The notes: a model not told the origin generated them from the sequence alone. Counted from the first letter of the stretch, positions 45,940 through 56,945 are shown. The stretch: DNA of 64,000 nucleotides from Pelistega suis (GCF_013133795.1 NZ_JABGBN010000003.1:1-64000), one strand, 5' to 3'. Program-made: numbers and translations.

Positions 45940-47115
45940 TTAAACTTTCCCAAACCCCTCAGGCACGATTAAAATTTCTTTATCCACTTGCTGAATATCG
46001 GTATGTCCGCAGAATGCCATGCTGACATCAAGTTCTTTTTGTAAAAGCTCAAGTGCGCGATAAACACCTGCCTGTCCGTATGCGCCTAAACCGAATAGGA
46101 AGGCTCGTCCAATCATCACAGCATCGGCACCGAGAGCATAGGCACGTAGAATGTCTTGTCCGGTACGTACGCCACCGTCCAAATAAATCTCCATGGTGCT
46201 ATTGAGGCTTTTAACTTTTTCGACAATGGCTGGTAGGGCAGCAATGGTTGAAGGCGCACCGTCTAGTTGGCGACCACCATGGTTAGAAACGACAATCGCA
46301 TCTGCACCGTATTGAACTGCGTTTTCGGCATCGCGTGCATCAAGAATGCCTTTTAGAATAATTTTACCCCCCCATTGCTCTTTAATCCACGCGAGGTCAT
46401 TCCAGTTTAAAGAGGCATCAAATTGCTCGGCTGTCCATTTGGCTAAGACAGAAAGGTTTTCTGCGCCGGGGACATGACCGACAATATTGCCAAAACTACG
46501 GCGATTGGTCTGGAGCATATGCCAGCACCATTCGGGTTTGGTGGCGAGGTTGAGCAGATTGCGTAGGGTAGGCTTGGGGGGGGTCGATAAGCCATTTTTA
46601 ATATCGAGATGACGTTGGCCTAAGACTTGTAAATCGAGGGTAACGACCAGTGCTGAGCAACCTGCTTTTTTAGCACGCTGAATAAGGCGAGCCATAAAGT
46701 CGCGGTCTTTCATCATATAGAGTTGGAACCAAAATGGGCGTGACGTGTGGGCGGCAATATCTTCGATAGAACAACAGCTCATGGTCGAGAGGGTAAAAGG
46801 AACGCCAAACGCTTCAGCGGCTTTGGCAGCGAGAATCTCACCGTCAGCCCGTTGCATTCCTGTAATACCTGTTGGTGCAATTGCTAGCGGCATTGCTACT
46901 TGTTCACCTAATAGACTGGTCTTCGTGCTGCGTTGAGAAATATCAACGGCAACACGTTGGCGGAATTTTAGCTGTTCAAAATCACTGCTATTAGCACGAT
47001 ACGTGGATTCTGTATAGGATCCGCAGTCTACATAATCGTAGAACATCTTTGGTACTTTACGTTTTGCCACTTTGCGTAAGTCTTCGATACAGGTGATTTT
47101 GCTTAAGTCAGCCAT
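45940..47115 (-). CDS. lldD: FMN-dependent L-lactate dehydrogenase
   Basis: LldD oxidises L-lactate to pyruvate at the inner membrane. The 391-residue protein starts MADLSKITCIEDLRKVAKRK and carries the alpha-hydroxy acid oxidase motifs: FYDYVDCGSYTESTYRAN, LAIAPTGITGMQRADGE, WFQLYMMKDR, VVTLDLQVLGQRHLD, LKGILDARDAENAV, the active-site VVSNHGGRQLDG and LDGGVRTGQDILRA. AGGA nine bases upstream supports the start at 47115; the frame continues 16 codons further. A related 2-hydroxy acid dehydrogenase is possible but less likely. Confidence 0.92.
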   Translation of the reverse strand: MADLSKITCIEDLRKVAKRKVPKMFYDYVDCGSYTESTYRANSSDFEQLKFRQRVAVDISQRSTKTSLLGEQVAMPLAIAPTGITGMQRADGEILAAKAAEAFGVPFTLSTMSCCSIEDIAAHTSRPFWFQLYMMKDRDFMARLIQRAKKAGCSALVVTLDLQVLGQRHLDIKNGLSTPPKPTLRNLLNLATKPEWCWHMLQTNRRSFGNIVGHVPGAENLSVLAKWTAEQFDASLNWNDLAWIKEQWGGKIILKGILDARDAENAVQYGADAIVVSNHGGRQLDGAPSTIAALPAIVEKVKSLNSTMEIYLDGGVRTGQDILRAYALGADAVMIGRAFLFGLGAYGQAGVYRALELLQKELDVSMAFCGHTDIQQVDKEILIVPEGFGKV

Positions 47116-47276
47116 CTTGATTTTCCTACTCATGAAAGGTTTTATTGTAAACCTGAATAGCATGAAAAGAAATAGGGAAAGGCAGAGCAGTTGGTGCTGG
47201 CTTTTAGGGGAAATGACGATGTATTAGAAAAAGCTTCAGGGGGAGGGAGAAGTGTGAATGATGTGTTGAAGTAGTA

Positions 47277-47355
<79 letters not shown>

Positions 47356-47554
47356 CAAGAGAGCATTCTAGCAATATCTGTAGAAATATTCAAGTCATAA
47401 GATAATTCACCTTCATTTGAGAGGGATAGTAACAATTGGGTTGAACGGTAACAATTTAAATAATACTGAAATAATCTATTCCCTCTCGATTTGTGCTAAT
47501 ATCTTTTTCATACACTGTTTTAATATTTAAACGCTTGTTTTAAAAAGAAAATTT

Positions 47555-48757
47555 ATGCAATCTATTCTCGATTTTGTCGCTGCTGGTCTCCTTCAACTTA
47601 ATGTCTGGCAAGTGATTGGTATTACCCTTATTTTGACGCATATCACGATTGCGGCGGTCACGATTTATCTCCATCGTAGTCAAGCTCACCGTGGTTTGGA
47701 TTTACATCCTATCGTTTCGCATTTTTTCCGTTTCTGGTTATGGATGACCACAGGGATGGTGACGCGTGAATGGGTAGCGATTCACCGTAAACACCATGCG
47801 AAATGTGAAAAAGAAGGCGATCCTCACTCACCGGTGATTTATGGTATTGACCGTGTTTTATGGCGTGGGGCGGAGTTGTATCGTGATGAAGCACTTAATG
47901 AAGAGACGATTAAGCGTTTTAGCCATGGCACGCCCAATGATTGGATTGAGAATAATCTTTATTCTAAGCATCCGTCATTAGGTATTTTGTCTATGCTCGT
48001 GATTGATATCGCACTATTTGGGGCGATGGGTCTGTGTGTATGGGCAGTACAGATGGCATGGATTCCATTCTGGGCAGCAGGTGTGATTAATGGCTTAGGT
48101 CATTATGTGGGCTATCGTAATTTCTCGAGTCCAGATACGAGTACGAATTTAGTTCCTATTGGTATTCTGATTGGTGGTGAGGAGTTACACAATAATCATC
48201 ATGCGTATGGTACATCGGCTAAATTCTCTAGCAAATGGTATGAGTTTGATATTGGTTGGATGTATATTTCAATCTTAAAATTCTTCCGTTTGGCAGAGGT
48301 GAAAAAGGTCGCACCTAAATTAAAATTAGCTAAGCAAGTGCAAGAAGAGGTCACAGAAAATACGCTGCATGGTATCATTACACATCGCTACGAGATTATG
48401 ACGCGTTATGCTTCTTTATTAAAGCAGACGGCATTACAAGAGATGGCTCGTCTACAAAGAAATCCAGAGGCTAAGGCTGAAGTAGCGAAGTTAAATTTTA
48501 TTTCACAGCACATTACCCAGTCTGAGCAAGGCTTAAATGAGGCGCAGAGAGCGGAGCTTGCAGAGAGCTTGAGTCAGAATAAAGCATTAGCACAGTTAGT
48601 TGCAATGCGTGAGGAGTTATTCCGAGTATGGAGTAGTTCGACGGCAAGTACGGAGCAATTACTGCAAGACCTACGTCATTGGTTGCAACAAGCTCAACAA
48701 AGTGGTGTGCAGAGTTTAGAAGAGTTTGCTCTTCGATTACGTCGATACGCTGCATGA
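47555..48757 (+). CDS. Acyl-CoA/fatty acid delta-9 desaturase
   Basis: The 400-residue membrane protein has the three histidine boxes of the di-iron desaturases: HRSQAHRG (about 46-53), HRKHHAK (about 79-85) and HNNHHAYG (about 212-219). Membrane helices precede box 1 (VIGITLILTHITIAAVTIYL) and lie between boxes 2 and 3. It introduces a double bond in saturated acyl chains, adjusting membrane fluidity. About 120 C-terminal residues after the catalytic core are helical and Gln/Glu-rich (LARLQRNPEAKAEVAKL, QLLQDLRHWLQQAQQ), longer than minimal enzymes. Its stop overlaps the start of uvrD (ATGA). Confidence 0.92.
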   Translation: MQSILDFVAAGLLQLNVWQVIGITLILTHITIAAVTIYLHRSQAHRGLDLHPIVSHFFRFWLWMTTGMVTREWVAIHRKHHAKCEKEGDPHSPVIYGIDRVLWRGAELYRDEALNEETIKRFSHGTPNDWIENNLYSKHPSLGILSMLVIDIALFGAMGLCVWAVQMAWIPFWAAGVINGLGHYVGYRNFSSPDTSTNLVPIGILIGGEELHNNHHAYGTSAKFSSKWYEFDIGWMYISILKFFRLAEVKKVAPKLKLAKQVQEEVTENTLHGIITHRYEIMTRYASLLKQTALQEMARLQRNPEAKAEVAKLNFISQHITQSEQGLNEAQRAELAESLSQNKALAQLVAMREELFRVWSSSTASTEQLLQDLRHWLQQAQQSGVQSLEEFALRLRRYAA

Positions 48758-51006
48758 TAGATATTCAACAATTAAATCCTGAACAACGTACTGCCGTCAT
48801 GACCGATGCGCAGTACGTTTTAGTTTTAGCGGGCGCTGGAAGTGGTAAAACCAAGGTATTAACGACGCGTATGGCGTGGTTAATGGAACAGGGGATAGTC
48901 AGTCCTGGCGGTATTCTAGCGGTAACGTTTACCAATAAAGCGGCTAAGGAGATGCTGACGCGTATCAGTAGCCTGTTACCTATTAATACGCGAGCGATGT
49001 GGGTAGGGACTTTCCATGGTTTATGCAATCGCCTATTGCGAGCGCATTATCGTGATGCGGGACTACCGCAGAGTTTTCAGATTTTGGATATTCAAGATCA
49101 GTTATCAGCAATTAAGCGGCTGTTGAAATTCCATAATGTGGATACGGATAAATACCCTCCTAAGGATATTCAAAATTTTATTAATGGCAGTAAGGAACGA
49201 GGTTTACGTCCAGATGATATTATTCCTCATGATCCTTTTGAGGCGCGTAGTGTAGAGCTATATGCGCTTTATCAAAACCAATGTGATAAAGAAGGGGTGG
49301 TGGATTTTGCCGAGCTGTTATTGCGTGCGTTTGAGCTCCTTAAAAATAATGCGCTGATTCGTGAGCATTATCAACGTCGTTTTAAGCATATTCTGATTGA
49401 TGAGTTTCAAGATACCAATGATTTACAGTATAAATGGTTACGTCTCTTGGCTGGGCAGCATAATGCAATGTTTGCGGTAGGTGATGATGATCAGTCTATT
49501 TATGCTTTCCGTGGGGCTAATGTAGGCAATATGCGTGCCTATGAGCAGGATTATGCTAAAGGTAATATCATCCGTCTAGAGCAAAATTACCGTTCTTACA
49601 ATCATATTTTGGATTCTGCCAATGCACTGATTTCGCATAATACCGAGCGTCTCGGGAAAAATCTCTGGACCGATCGTGGTGACGGCGAGTTATTGCGGAT
49701 TAATGAGTTAAGTGATGATAGAACTGAAGCACAGTGGATTGTGGACGAAGCCAAAAGCTTAATTCGCGACGGAATCGATTATCAGCAAATTGCGGTGCTT
49801 TATCGGAGTAATGCACAATCACGCGCTATTGAGCATGCTTTTTTTAGTGTTGGGCTGCCTTATCGGGTTTATGGGGGATTACGCTTTTTTGAACGACAAG
49901 AGATTAAGCATGTCTTGGCTTATTTGCGTTTGATTCATAATCTAGATGATGATACGTCTTTTTTACGGGTAGTGAATTTCCCTGCGCGTGGTATTGGTGC
50001 GAGAACTTTAGAGAACTTAACCGATGCGGCCACACAAATTGGTTGTAGCTTGGCATTAGGGATTGGGGCACTAAAAGGCGCTCCAGCGACAAAACTGGCG
50101 GAATTTGTTGGCTTGATTAAGCGATTGTCTGACATGGCAAAGATATTGAGTTTGCCAGACCTTATTCAGCAAATTATGCATGATGCTGGGATTGAGCAGT
50201 TTTATAAAGGTGAGCGTGACGGTGAAGAACGCCTAGAAAACTTGCAAGAGCTGGTTAATGCGGCACAGGTTTTTTGTTCAGAAGAGTCTTTTGAAGGGCG
50301 ATCAGCTGCCGAATTGGTGAGTTTAAGTGCTTCAGAAGATCAAGCATTTCCAGAACAAACATCGGCGTTAGCGATGTTTTTAAGTCATGCGAGTTTAGAG
50401 GCGGGTGATAATCAAGCTAAGCATGGTGAGAATGCCGTACAACTGATGACTATTCATGCAGCAAAAGGGCTAGAGTTTGATGTGGTATTTGTGGCGGGTC
50501 TAGAGCAAGGACTTTTCCCTCATCGTAATAGTCTTGTGGCAGATGATGGTTTGGAAGAAGAGCGTCGCTTAATGTATGTGGCGATTACGCGGGCAAGAGA
50601 GCGCTTATATTTATCTGCGGCACATGAACGTATGCTTTATGGACAGACGGAATATACGACGCGTTCGCAGTTTTTGGACGAAATTCCTGAGGAGCATACC
50701 AAGTGGCTATCACCCAAACTCAAAGAGAGTGGCTTTACGCGCTCGGAATTTGCTTTCCGTCAGGGAGCTGGACGAGCTACGAATGAGCCAAAACGTCAAA
50801 GTGCGATGTTTGCCGGTATGTCAGGTGGCGTACAAGTGGGGGCACAACTTTTTAAAGTAGGTCAACGAGTGGCGCACGCTAAATTTGGTGAGGGTATGAT
50901 TATTAATCTAGTGGGGCAAGGCGCAGAAGCTCAGGCACAGATAGTATTCCAGAATGTAGGCGTAAAGACCTTAGCATTGGGAGTGGCTAAGTTGGAGATT
51001 TTGTAG
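48754..51006 (+). CDS. uvrD: ATP-dependent DNA helicase II (UvrD/PcrA)
   Basis: UvrD unwinds DNA in mismatch and nucleotide excision repair. The 750-residue SF1 helicase shows the Q motif LNPEQRTAV, Walker A AGAGSGKTKVL (about residues 28-38), TFTNKAAKEM, WVGTFHGLCNRLLR, Walker B ILIDEFQDTN, DDDQSIYAFRGA, LEQNYRS, TIHAAKGLEFDVVF and VAITRARERLYLS. The C-terminal tail VGQRVAHAKFGEG is typical of UvrD/PcrA and separates it from Rep. The ATG at 48754 overlaps the desaturase stop by four bases. Confidence 0.96.
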   Translation: MIDIQQLNPEQRTAVMTDAQYVLVLAGAGSGKTKVLTTRMAWLMEQGIVSPGGILAVTFTNKAAKEMLTRISSLLPINTRAMWVGTFHGLCNRLLRAHYRDAGLPQSFQILDIQDQLSAIKRLLKFHNVDTDKYPPKDIQNFINGSKERGLRPDDIIPHDPFEARSVELYALYQNQCDKEGVVDFAELLLRAFELLKNNALIREHYQRRFKHILIDEFQDTNDLQYKWLRLLAGQHNAMFAVGDDDQSIYAFRGANVGNMRAYEQDYAKGNIIRLEQNYRSYNHILDSANALISHNTERLGKNLWTDRGDGELLRINELSDDRTEAQWIVDEAKSLIRDGIDYQQIAVLYRSNAQSRAIEHAFFSVGLPYRVYGGLRFFERQEIKHVLAYLRLIHNLDDDTSFLRVVNFPARGIGARTLENLTDAATQIGCSLALGIGALKGAPATKLAEFVGLIKRLSDMAKILSLPDLIQQIMHDAGIEQFYKGERDGEERLENLQELVNAAQVFCSEESFEGRSAAELVSLSASEDQAFPEQTSALAMFLSHASLEAGDNQAKHGENAVQLMTIHAAKGLEFDVVFVAGLEQGLFPHRNSLVADDGLEEERRLMYVAITRARERLYLSAAHERMLYGQTEYTTRSQFLDEIPEEHTKWLSPKLKESGFTRSEFAFRQGAGRATNEPKRQSAMFAGMSGGVQVGAQLFKVGQRVAHAKFGEGMIINLVGQGAEAQAQIVFQNVGVKTLALGVAKLEIL

Positions 51007-51134
51007 GTTTTCTTTTTATAAGAAAAGCGAGCAATGAACACCAACCAATTGAAATATCCCTTACGTTTATTAACAAGCAAAACATTAGTTTTTCGTTAAT
51101 ATACCTTCATACGTATGAACAGAAGGAATTTATC

Positions 51135-51416
51135 ATGAAAACAATGACAAAATTAATGGTAGTGGGTGCGTTGGCGGTGAGCGTAAGTGCTTGTGTAGTT
51201 CACCCTCGGGGTGGCTATTCGGGATACCCAGGCAATAGTGCATATGGTCATGCTCAGGGTAATGGTCCTAAAGGCTATACTAAGGGGTATAGACATCAAG
51301 GTGGGAAAGCGCATGGAAATAGTGGAGCAGGTATACGAGGTAGTGGCTCTAAAGTTGAGGTTTACGGTGAGATTGATGCTGGGGTAGGATATAGCAGAAC
51401 TAAAATCTCTCGTTAG
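51135..51416 (+). CDS. Small glycine-rich lipoprotein
   Basis: The 93-residue protein has a lipoprotein signal, KLMVVGALAVSVSAC, with the acylated Cys at residue 20. The mature part is rich in Gly, Tyr, His and Lys (GYSGYPGNSAYGHAQGNGPKG). It ends YGEIDAGVGYSRTKISR. I do not recognise a family. Anchoring in the outer membrane is expected from the signal. AGAAGGAA precedes the ATG and a terminator follows, so it is a single-gene unit. Confidence 0.78.
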   Translation: MKTMTKLMVVGALAVSVSACVVHPRGGYSGYPGNSAYGHAQGNGPKGYTKGYRHQGGKAHGNSGAGIRGSGSKVEVYGEIDAGVGYSRTKISR

Positions 51417-51445
51417 TGAGTTGTTTAAAACATAAAATAGAAAAA

Positions 51446-51477
51446 CCTTCACTGTGTGAGCAGTGAAGGCTTTTTTT
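51446..51477. terminator. Bidirectional terminator between the lipoprotein gene and tex
   Basis: An 8-bp stem CCTTCACT / AGTGAAGG with an 8-base loop, followed by CTTTTTTT on plus and preceded by AAAAA, which gives a T run on minus for tex. Confidence 0.87.
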
Positions 51478-51498
51478 GCAGAAAATGAGACTAAGTCA

Positions 51499-53841
51499 TT
51501 AGCGTTTTAGCTTAGCAAAGGCAGCGGCCATCGCTCCTAGTCCTGCGGGTTCAGCGCCTTTACGTTCATCGCGCTGGCGATTAGGCTCACGGCGTGGTGC
51601 AGACGGGCTATCGCCACGTTTCATCGGTAGGCTGTCATCATTTAGGCGCATGGTGAGACCGATACGTTTGCGAGGAGCATCCACCTCTTGTACTTTGACT
51701 TTGACCATTTGACCCACACGGACGACATCACGAGGGTCTTTGACAAAGGTTTCCGATAGTGCAGAGATGTGAACTAAACCATCTTGATGAACGCCGATAT
51801 CGACAAAGGCACCAAAGTTAGCCACATTGGTAACGACTCCTTCGAGAATCATGCCGACAACGAGGTCGTTAATGGTTTCGATACCCTCTTTAAAGGTTGC
51901 TGTTTTAAACTCTGGACGTGGGTCACGACCGGGTTTTTCAATCTCGCTAAAGATATCACGGATGGTAGGAACGCCAAATTTCTCGTCGGTAAAATCGGCT
52001 GGAGAAAGACCTTTGAGGGCATCTTTTTGACCGATAATGGTTTTAACGTCTTGTTGTAGTTTGCTCACAATGCGCTCCACAACAGGGTAAGCTTCTGGGT
52101 GCACCGCAGAGGCATCAAGAGGATTGTCCCCGTCATTAATACGCAAGAAACCTGCGGCTTGTTCAAAAGCTTTAGCCCCAAAACGTGAGACGTCCATCAG
52201 TTTTTTGCGATTGGTAAAACGACCATTGGTATCACGGTATTCGACGATATTTTTGGCGAGTGTCGCATTTAGACCTGATACACGGCTGAGTAAAGCCGCA
52301 GAGGCCGTATTGACATCTACGCCCACGGCATTGACACAATCCTCGATAACCGCATCGAGTGAACGTGCTAATTCGCGCTGATTGACATCATGTTGATATT
52401 GACCGACACCAATTGCTTTAGGTTCGATTTTGACGAGTTCTGCAAGTGGGTCTTGGAGGCGACGCGCGATAGAAACAGCGCCTCGTAAACTTACGTCAAG
52501 GTCAGGGAATTCTTTAGCTGCTAATTCTGAGGCAGAGTAGACCGAGGCACCTGCTTCGGAAATAACGATTTTCTTCACATTGGCATCAGGGATGGATTTG
52601 AGTAAATCACCCACGAGTTTCTCTGTCTCACGAGAAGCAGTACCATTACCAATCGCAATGAGTTCGATGTGATGTTTGGCAATTAGAGCCAATAGTGTAT
52701 TGATTGAACCGCTGACATCACGGCGTGGCTCAAAAGGATAAATGGTGGTGGTTTCGAGTAACTTACCTGTTGGGTCAATGGCAGCGACTTTGACGCCTGT
52801 ACGAATACCAGGATCAAGACCGAGCACTGCTTTTGGACCTGCAGGTGCGGCAAGTAATAAATCTTTTAAGTTAGCCGCAAAAACGCTAATCGCATCTTCT
52901 TCTGCTTTTTCGCGTAATTGAGTAATGATTTCTGTTTCGAATGAGGGGAGAAGTTTGACGCGCCATGTCCAACGAGAAACCTCAGCTAACCAACGACCAC
53001 GAGGGCTAGCATCAATATTGTACTCTGCATCTAAACCGAGGAAGTCACTAATGCGAATAACACATGGATGAGGCGTGAGAGCATCTTGTTCTGGGTCAAG
53101 ACCAACACGCAAATCTAGCACACCTTGGGTACGACCACGTAATAAGGCCAGTATACGGTGAGAGGGGAGTGTGCGAATGGTTTCTGAGAAATCAAACCAA
53201 TCACGGAAATTATCCCCTTCTTGTTCTTTGCCTTCAATGACTTTGGAATACAGATAGCCTGCTTTTTGGAGATAATTACGCATATCGGCTAATAGATCCG
53301 CATCTTCAGAGAAACGCTCAGCGAGAATATCACGAGCGCCGTCCAGAGCCGTTTTAGCATCTTCAATTTTATGTTCGGGATTGAGATAGCTTGCAGCCAG
53401 TACCATCGGGTCAGCCGTTTTATCTGTCAAAATCGCATCGGCAAGCGGCTCTAAACCAGCTTCTTTGGCGATTTGTGCGCGTGTACGACGCTTAGGTTTA
53501 TAAGGAGCATAAAGGTCTTCGAGTCGTTGCTTGGAGTCAGCTGCTAAGATTTGAGCTTGTAACTCATCGGTCATTTTGCCTTGTTCGACAATAGAACTCA
53601 TAATGGCTAGACGACGTGCTTCTAACTCACGTAAGTACACGAGACGAACTTCGAGGTTACGTAGAACAGTGTCATCAAGACCACCAGTCACTTCTTTACG
53701 ATAACGGGCGATAAAAGGAATGGTGGCACCGTCATTGATGAGCTCAACAGTCGCTGCGACTTGTTGGGGACGGACGTTTAACTCAGTCGCAAGCTGTTCG
53801 ATAATACGGTTTTCATCAATTGTTTCGTTTACTATACTCAT
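51499..53841 (-). CDS. tex: Tex-family transcription accessory/RNA-binding protein
   Basis: Tex is a large nucleic-acid-binding protein related to eukaryotic Spt6. The 780 residues contain the N-terminal helical part ([21 protein letters not shown]), the YqgF-like RNase H fold ([19 protein letters not shown]), the helix-hairpin-helix part ([18 protein letters not shown]) and a C-terminal S1 domain ([26 protein letters not shown]). A charged, Pro/Arg-rich tail ends the protein. The length is normal. It is divergent from the helicase gene at 54002. Confidence 0.96.
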   Translation of the reverse strand: MSIVNETIDENRIIEQLATELNVRPQQVAATVELINDGATIPFIARYRKEVTGGLDDTVLRNLEVRLVYLRELEARRLAIMSSIVEQGKMTDELQAQILAADSKQRLEDLYAPYKPKRRTRAQIAKEAGLEPLADAILTDKTADPMVLAASYLNPEHKIEDAKTALDGARDILAERFSEDADLLADMRNYLQKAGYLYSKVIEGKEQEGDNFRDWFDFSETIRTLPSHRILALLRGRTQGVLDLRVGLDPEQDALTPHPCVIRISDFLGLDAEYNIDASPRGRWLAEVSRWTWRVKLLPSFETEIITQLREKAEEDAISVFAANLKDLLLAAPAGPKAVLGLDPGIRTGVKVAAIDPTGKLLETTTIYPFEPRRDVSGSINTLLALIAKHHIELIAIGNGTASRETEKLVGDLLKSIPDANVKKIVISEAGASVYSASELAAKEFPDLDVSLRGAVSIARRLQDPLAELVKIEPKAIGVGQYQHDVNQRELARSLDAVIEDCVNAVGVDVNTASAALLSRVSGLNATLAKNIVEYRDTNGRFTNRKKLMDVSRFGAKAFEQAAGFLRINDGDNPLDASAVHPEAYPVVERIVSKLQQDVKTIIGQKDALKGLSPADFTDEKFGVPTIRDIFSEIEKPGRDPRPEFKTATFKEGIETINDLVVGMILEGVVTNVANFGAFVDIGVHQDGLVHISALSETFVKDPRDVVRVGQMVKVKVQEVDAPRKRIGLTMRLNDDSLPMKRGDSPSAPRREPNRQRDERKGAEPAGLGAMAAAFAKLKR

Positions 53842-54001
53842 GGTCTTATCAAAGGGAGTTAATTTAATAAAGGTGACATTATACCTAAAAACACTGTATA
53901 AAAATACTGTATAAAATGGATAAAAAAGTCCTAGTTTGCATTTTTTAATAGTTTTATTTGATACTATATAGGCTCTTTATCGTCTTCTTGAGTCATTTTC
54001 T

Positions 54002-55966
54002 ATGTTAAGCCTTGATGTGCGTGACTTTTTTGAAAGAAATCTTGCTGATACGCAGCCAGGCTATGTGTTACGTCAGTCGCAGGTGGAGCTTTCTCTTGCG
54101 ATTGAGCAGGCGATGCATGAAAACTCGATTCTCATTGCTGAAGCTGGTACGGGTACAGGTAAAACATGGGCGTATTTGGTGCCAGCTTTTGCGTCTTTGC
54201 GTAAGGTGATTGTCTCGACAGGGACGCGTGCTCTACAAGATCAGCTTTTTCGTAAAGATGCTCCGATGATTAAAAAGGCATTGGGTTTGCCTATTCATAT
54301 CGCTTTACTGAAGGGGCGTGGTAATTATCTTTGTCATTTTCACTATAAACGGTTAGTGGATGATGAACATGCTCAGCTCAAGAATCAGCAAGAGGCAGAG
54401 CATTTAAAAGAGATTAAGATTTTTTTCCAAAAAACACAGACAGGCGATAAATCGGATTGTGCTAAAGTACCGGATAGTGCTTCTATTTGGTCTCGCGTTA
54501 CCTCGACAAAGGAAAACTGCTTAAATAAAGATTGTCCTTATATTGATGAGTGTTTTGTCGCAAAAGCACGGGCTAATGCCAGAGATGCGGATGTCGTGGT
54601 GGTTAATCATGCTTTATTTTTTGCCGATATTGCCTTGCGACAAGAGGCTGATATTGATTTACTGCCAGTGGCTGATGTAGTTATTTTTGATGAGGCTCAT
54701 CAATTACCTGATGTGGCGACACAGTTTTTGGGTAGTACGATATCATTGAGTGATATTGATAGAGTTCAAAAGGAAATTCTTATTCATGCGACAACGCATG
54801 TTAAAAGTTCGGCTGACTGGGAAAAACTGTGTAATTTGGTGAAGCACTCGTGTTTGGAGTTACGGTTAGAGGGACGTGATATTGAAGATATGCCCGGTAA
54901 AAAGGCCGTTTTTGATACCTTACCTAACCCAGAGCGCTTTTTGAGTGAATTGGATAATTTACTTAATCATATAGATACCTTGTCGCGAGTATTGGGACAA
55001 GTAGCTGAACACCATATTGATTTACAAGAAGTATATAAGCGATTACATAGTTATCATGTTATTCTCCATCAATGGACTTATCCTGAGCATTATGAGAAAG
55101 AGGACAAAAACACTTATGTCCGTTGGGTTGAGTTTGGTACACAACAATTACGCTTCAGTCGTGCCCCTCTATCCGTAAAGAATTTCGCTAATTTTAAACG
55201 TCCCGATCAGTCGTGGATTTTAACCTCGGCCACTTTATCTGTGAATAAGCAGTTTACGCATTTTCAAGCGCAATTAGGTTTGTTTAATGCGACGTGTCAG
55301 TCTTGGGAATCACCGTTTAATTATGCAGAAAAAGCGGTGATGTATGTGCCTAGTGATTTACCTCATGTCAAAGACTTTATGTACGAACAAAAGTTTATTG
55401 ATTTGTTAGTGCCTTTTATTCAGCGTACACCAGGAGGGGTATTGATACTTTGCACAACACTGCGAGCGGTTGAGGTATTGGGCGATTTATTATTAGAGGC
55501 ATTTGATAAGGTAGGTATTAATCGGGCAGTATTAAGGCAAGGTGAGTCAGCTCATCGTGTACTTGTTGATAAGTTTAGACAAGAGGGTAATGCGGTTCTT
55601 ATTGGCAGTGCAAGTTTCTGGGAAGGCGTGGATTTCCCTGGCGATTTAGTAACCTTGGTAGCGATTGATAAATTACCGTTTGCACCTCCTGATGACCCTG
55701 TGTTAGAGGCAAGGATTGATGAGTGCCGTAAGCGAGGAGGGAATCCTTTTATGGAGATTCAAATTCCTATGGCAACCATTGCCTTAAAGCAAGGGGCTGG
55801 ACGTCTGATTCGTACAGAAAATGATTGTGGGGTATTGATTATTGGTGATGAGCGTTTAGTGAGTCAGCGATATAGTAAGCTGTTGTGGAATAGTTTGCCG
55901 AATTTTTATCGTACGCAGAATAAGCAGGTGGCTTTGGATTTTTGGTCAGAACCAACGACATCATAG
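54002..55966 (+). CDS. yoaA: DinG/YoaA-family iron-sulfur ATP-dependent helicase
   Basis: The 654-residue SF2 helicase shows Walker A AEAGTGTGKTWAYLVPA (about residues 46-62), TGTRALQDQL, the DEAH box VVIFDEAHQLPD (about 227-238), and the C-terminal SASFWEGVDFPGD and ALKQGAGRLIRTENDCG. Four cysteines between motif I and DEAH (in KSDCAKV and ENCLNKDCPYIDECFV) fit the 4Fe-4S cluster of XPD/DinG helicases. The size and the gapped Fe-S region suit YoaA more than the larger DinG. YoaA works with the replication machinery in damage tolerance. Confidence 0.9.
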   Translation: MLSLDVRDFFERNLADTQPGYVLRQSQVELSLAIEQAMHENSILIAEAGTGTGKTWAYLVPAFASLRKVIVSTGTRALQDQLFRKDAPMIKKALGLPIHIALLKGRGNYLCHFHYKRLVDDEHAQLKNQQEAEHLKEIKIFFQKTQTGDKSDCAKVPDSASIWSRVTSTKENCLNKDCPYIDECFVAKARANARDADVVVVNHALFFADIALRQEADIDLLPVADVVIFDEAHQLPDVATQFLGSTISLSDIDRVQKEILIHATTHVKSSADWEKLCNLVKHSCLELRLEGRDIEDMPGKKAVFDTLPNPERFLSELDNLLNHIDTLSRVLGQVAEHHIDLQEVYKRLHSYHVILHQWTYPEHYEKEDKNTYVRWVEFGTQQLRFSRAPLSVKNFANFKRPDQSWILTSATLSVNKQFTHFQAQLGLFNATCQSWESPFNYAEKAVMYVPSDLPHVKDFMYEQKFIDLLVPFIQRTPGGVLILCTTLRAVEVLGDLLLEAFDKVGINRAVLRQGESAHRVLVDKFRQEGNAVLIGSASFWEGVDFPGDLVTLVAIDKLPFAPPDDPVLEARIDECRKRGGNPFMEIQIPMATIALKQGAGRLIRTENDCGVLIIGDERLVSQRYSKLLWNSLPNFYRTQNKQVALDFWSEPTTS

Positions 55967-56042
55967 ACTATTGGTAAAATGAAATAGATATTTTTGTTAT
56001 TTTCTTGATATTGTGCATTGTTATTATCAAGAGAGAAAAATC

Positions 56043-56077
56043 AAAAATGAGCCTCTGTTAGTAGAGGCTCATTTTTT
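56043..56077. terminator. Bidirectional terminator between the helicase gene and bamD
   Basis: An 11-bp stem AATGAGCCTCT / AGAGGCTCATT with a 6-base loop, flanked by A and T runs. It serves the convergent genes on both sides. Confidence 0.9.
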
Positions 56078-56126
56078 AATTTACTGTCAGATGGTGTTTG
56101 TCCAACGAGATGCGTTAGTAGGAGAA

Positions 56127-56945
56127 CTAGTTAAACCAACCTTTTGGTGAGAACCAATCCATCCAAGAAGTTTGTGCTGTTAAACCTTGCTTATAATATT
56201 TACTATCAGGGAAGTTTTGGTCAAGCACGCGCTTAGCGTCATTGGCTTCTTCGGTCATATTCAATGCTTCGTAAGATTTCATCATGATGAATAAAGCACG
56301 TTCAGCTGCTTGGACACCAGAGAATTCGCGAAGAACACCTTGTGCGCGGTTAATCGCTGCTACATAACCATTACGGATATAGTAGTATTCAGCAATATTC
56401 GCCTCGTTATCAGCAATGGTACTGACTAACCACACCAGACGCTGACGAGCATCATTGGCATAACGGCTTTCGGGGTAACGTTCAACTAATTCTTTAAATG
56501 CGGTATAAGACTGACGTAAACCGCGAGGGTCACGCTCACTAGGGTCTTGACCAGTGTAGCTTGTTAAGAAAGCACTAGGTGGTGTAAATGTCACCATACC
56601 TTTGAGGTAGAGCATATAGTCTGTACCAGGGTGATTAGGATAAAGTGCTAAGAAACGATCAATCGCAGCAGTCGCTTGTTCTGGCTCATCATCTTTCCAG
56701 TTTACATAAGCTAAATCAATCAGCGATTGTTGTGCATAAGAGCTATAAGGGTGACGGCTTTCTACCGCAGCAAGGTAGCGACGTGCTGACTTCCATTCGC
56801 CTTCACGTACGCTTTCGCGAGCGGCTTCATAAATTTGAGGGGCAGTCCAACCTTTGGTCTCATCCACATCATTTTTGAATGCGCCACAACCAGCAATGAC
56901 GGCAGTACTGAGAAGAATCAGGCTACTTTTGTATAGTCTTTTCAT
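56127..56945 (-). CDS. bamD: Outer membrane protein assembly factor BamD
   Basis: BamD is the essential lipoprotein of the BAM complex that inserts beta-barrels, including the YadA-type anchor, into the outer membrane. The 272-residue protein begins MKRLYKSSLILLSTAVIAGC with the lipobox Cys at residue 20. It continues with TPR units: WTAPQIYEAARESVREGEWK, YSSYAQQSLIDLAYVNWKDD, FLALYPNHPGTDYMLYLKG and ELVERYPESRYANDARQRL. I chose the ATG at 56945; the 18 codons before it do not look like a signal. Its neighbour rluD is divergent, the usual order in Burkholderiales. Confidence 0.95.
   Translation of the reverse strand: MKRLYKSSLILLSTAVIAGCGAFKNDVDETKGWTAPQIYEAARESVREGEWKSARRYLAAVESRHPYSSYAQQSLIDLAYVNWKDDEPEQATAAIDRFLALYPNHPGTDYMLYLKGMVTFTPPSAFLTSYTGQDPSERDPRGLRQSYTAFKELVERYPESRYANDARQRLVWLVSTIADNEANIAEYYYIRNGYVAAINRAQGVLREFSGVQAAERALFIMMKSYEALNMTEEANDAKRVLDQNFPDSKYYKQGLTAQTSWMDWFSPKGWFN

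Noticed and set aside
53880-54000. LexA-type operator upstream of the DinG/YoaA-like gene
   Set aside because: ACTGTATAAAA occurs twice but as a direct repeat. There is no inverted CTGT-N8-ACAG.
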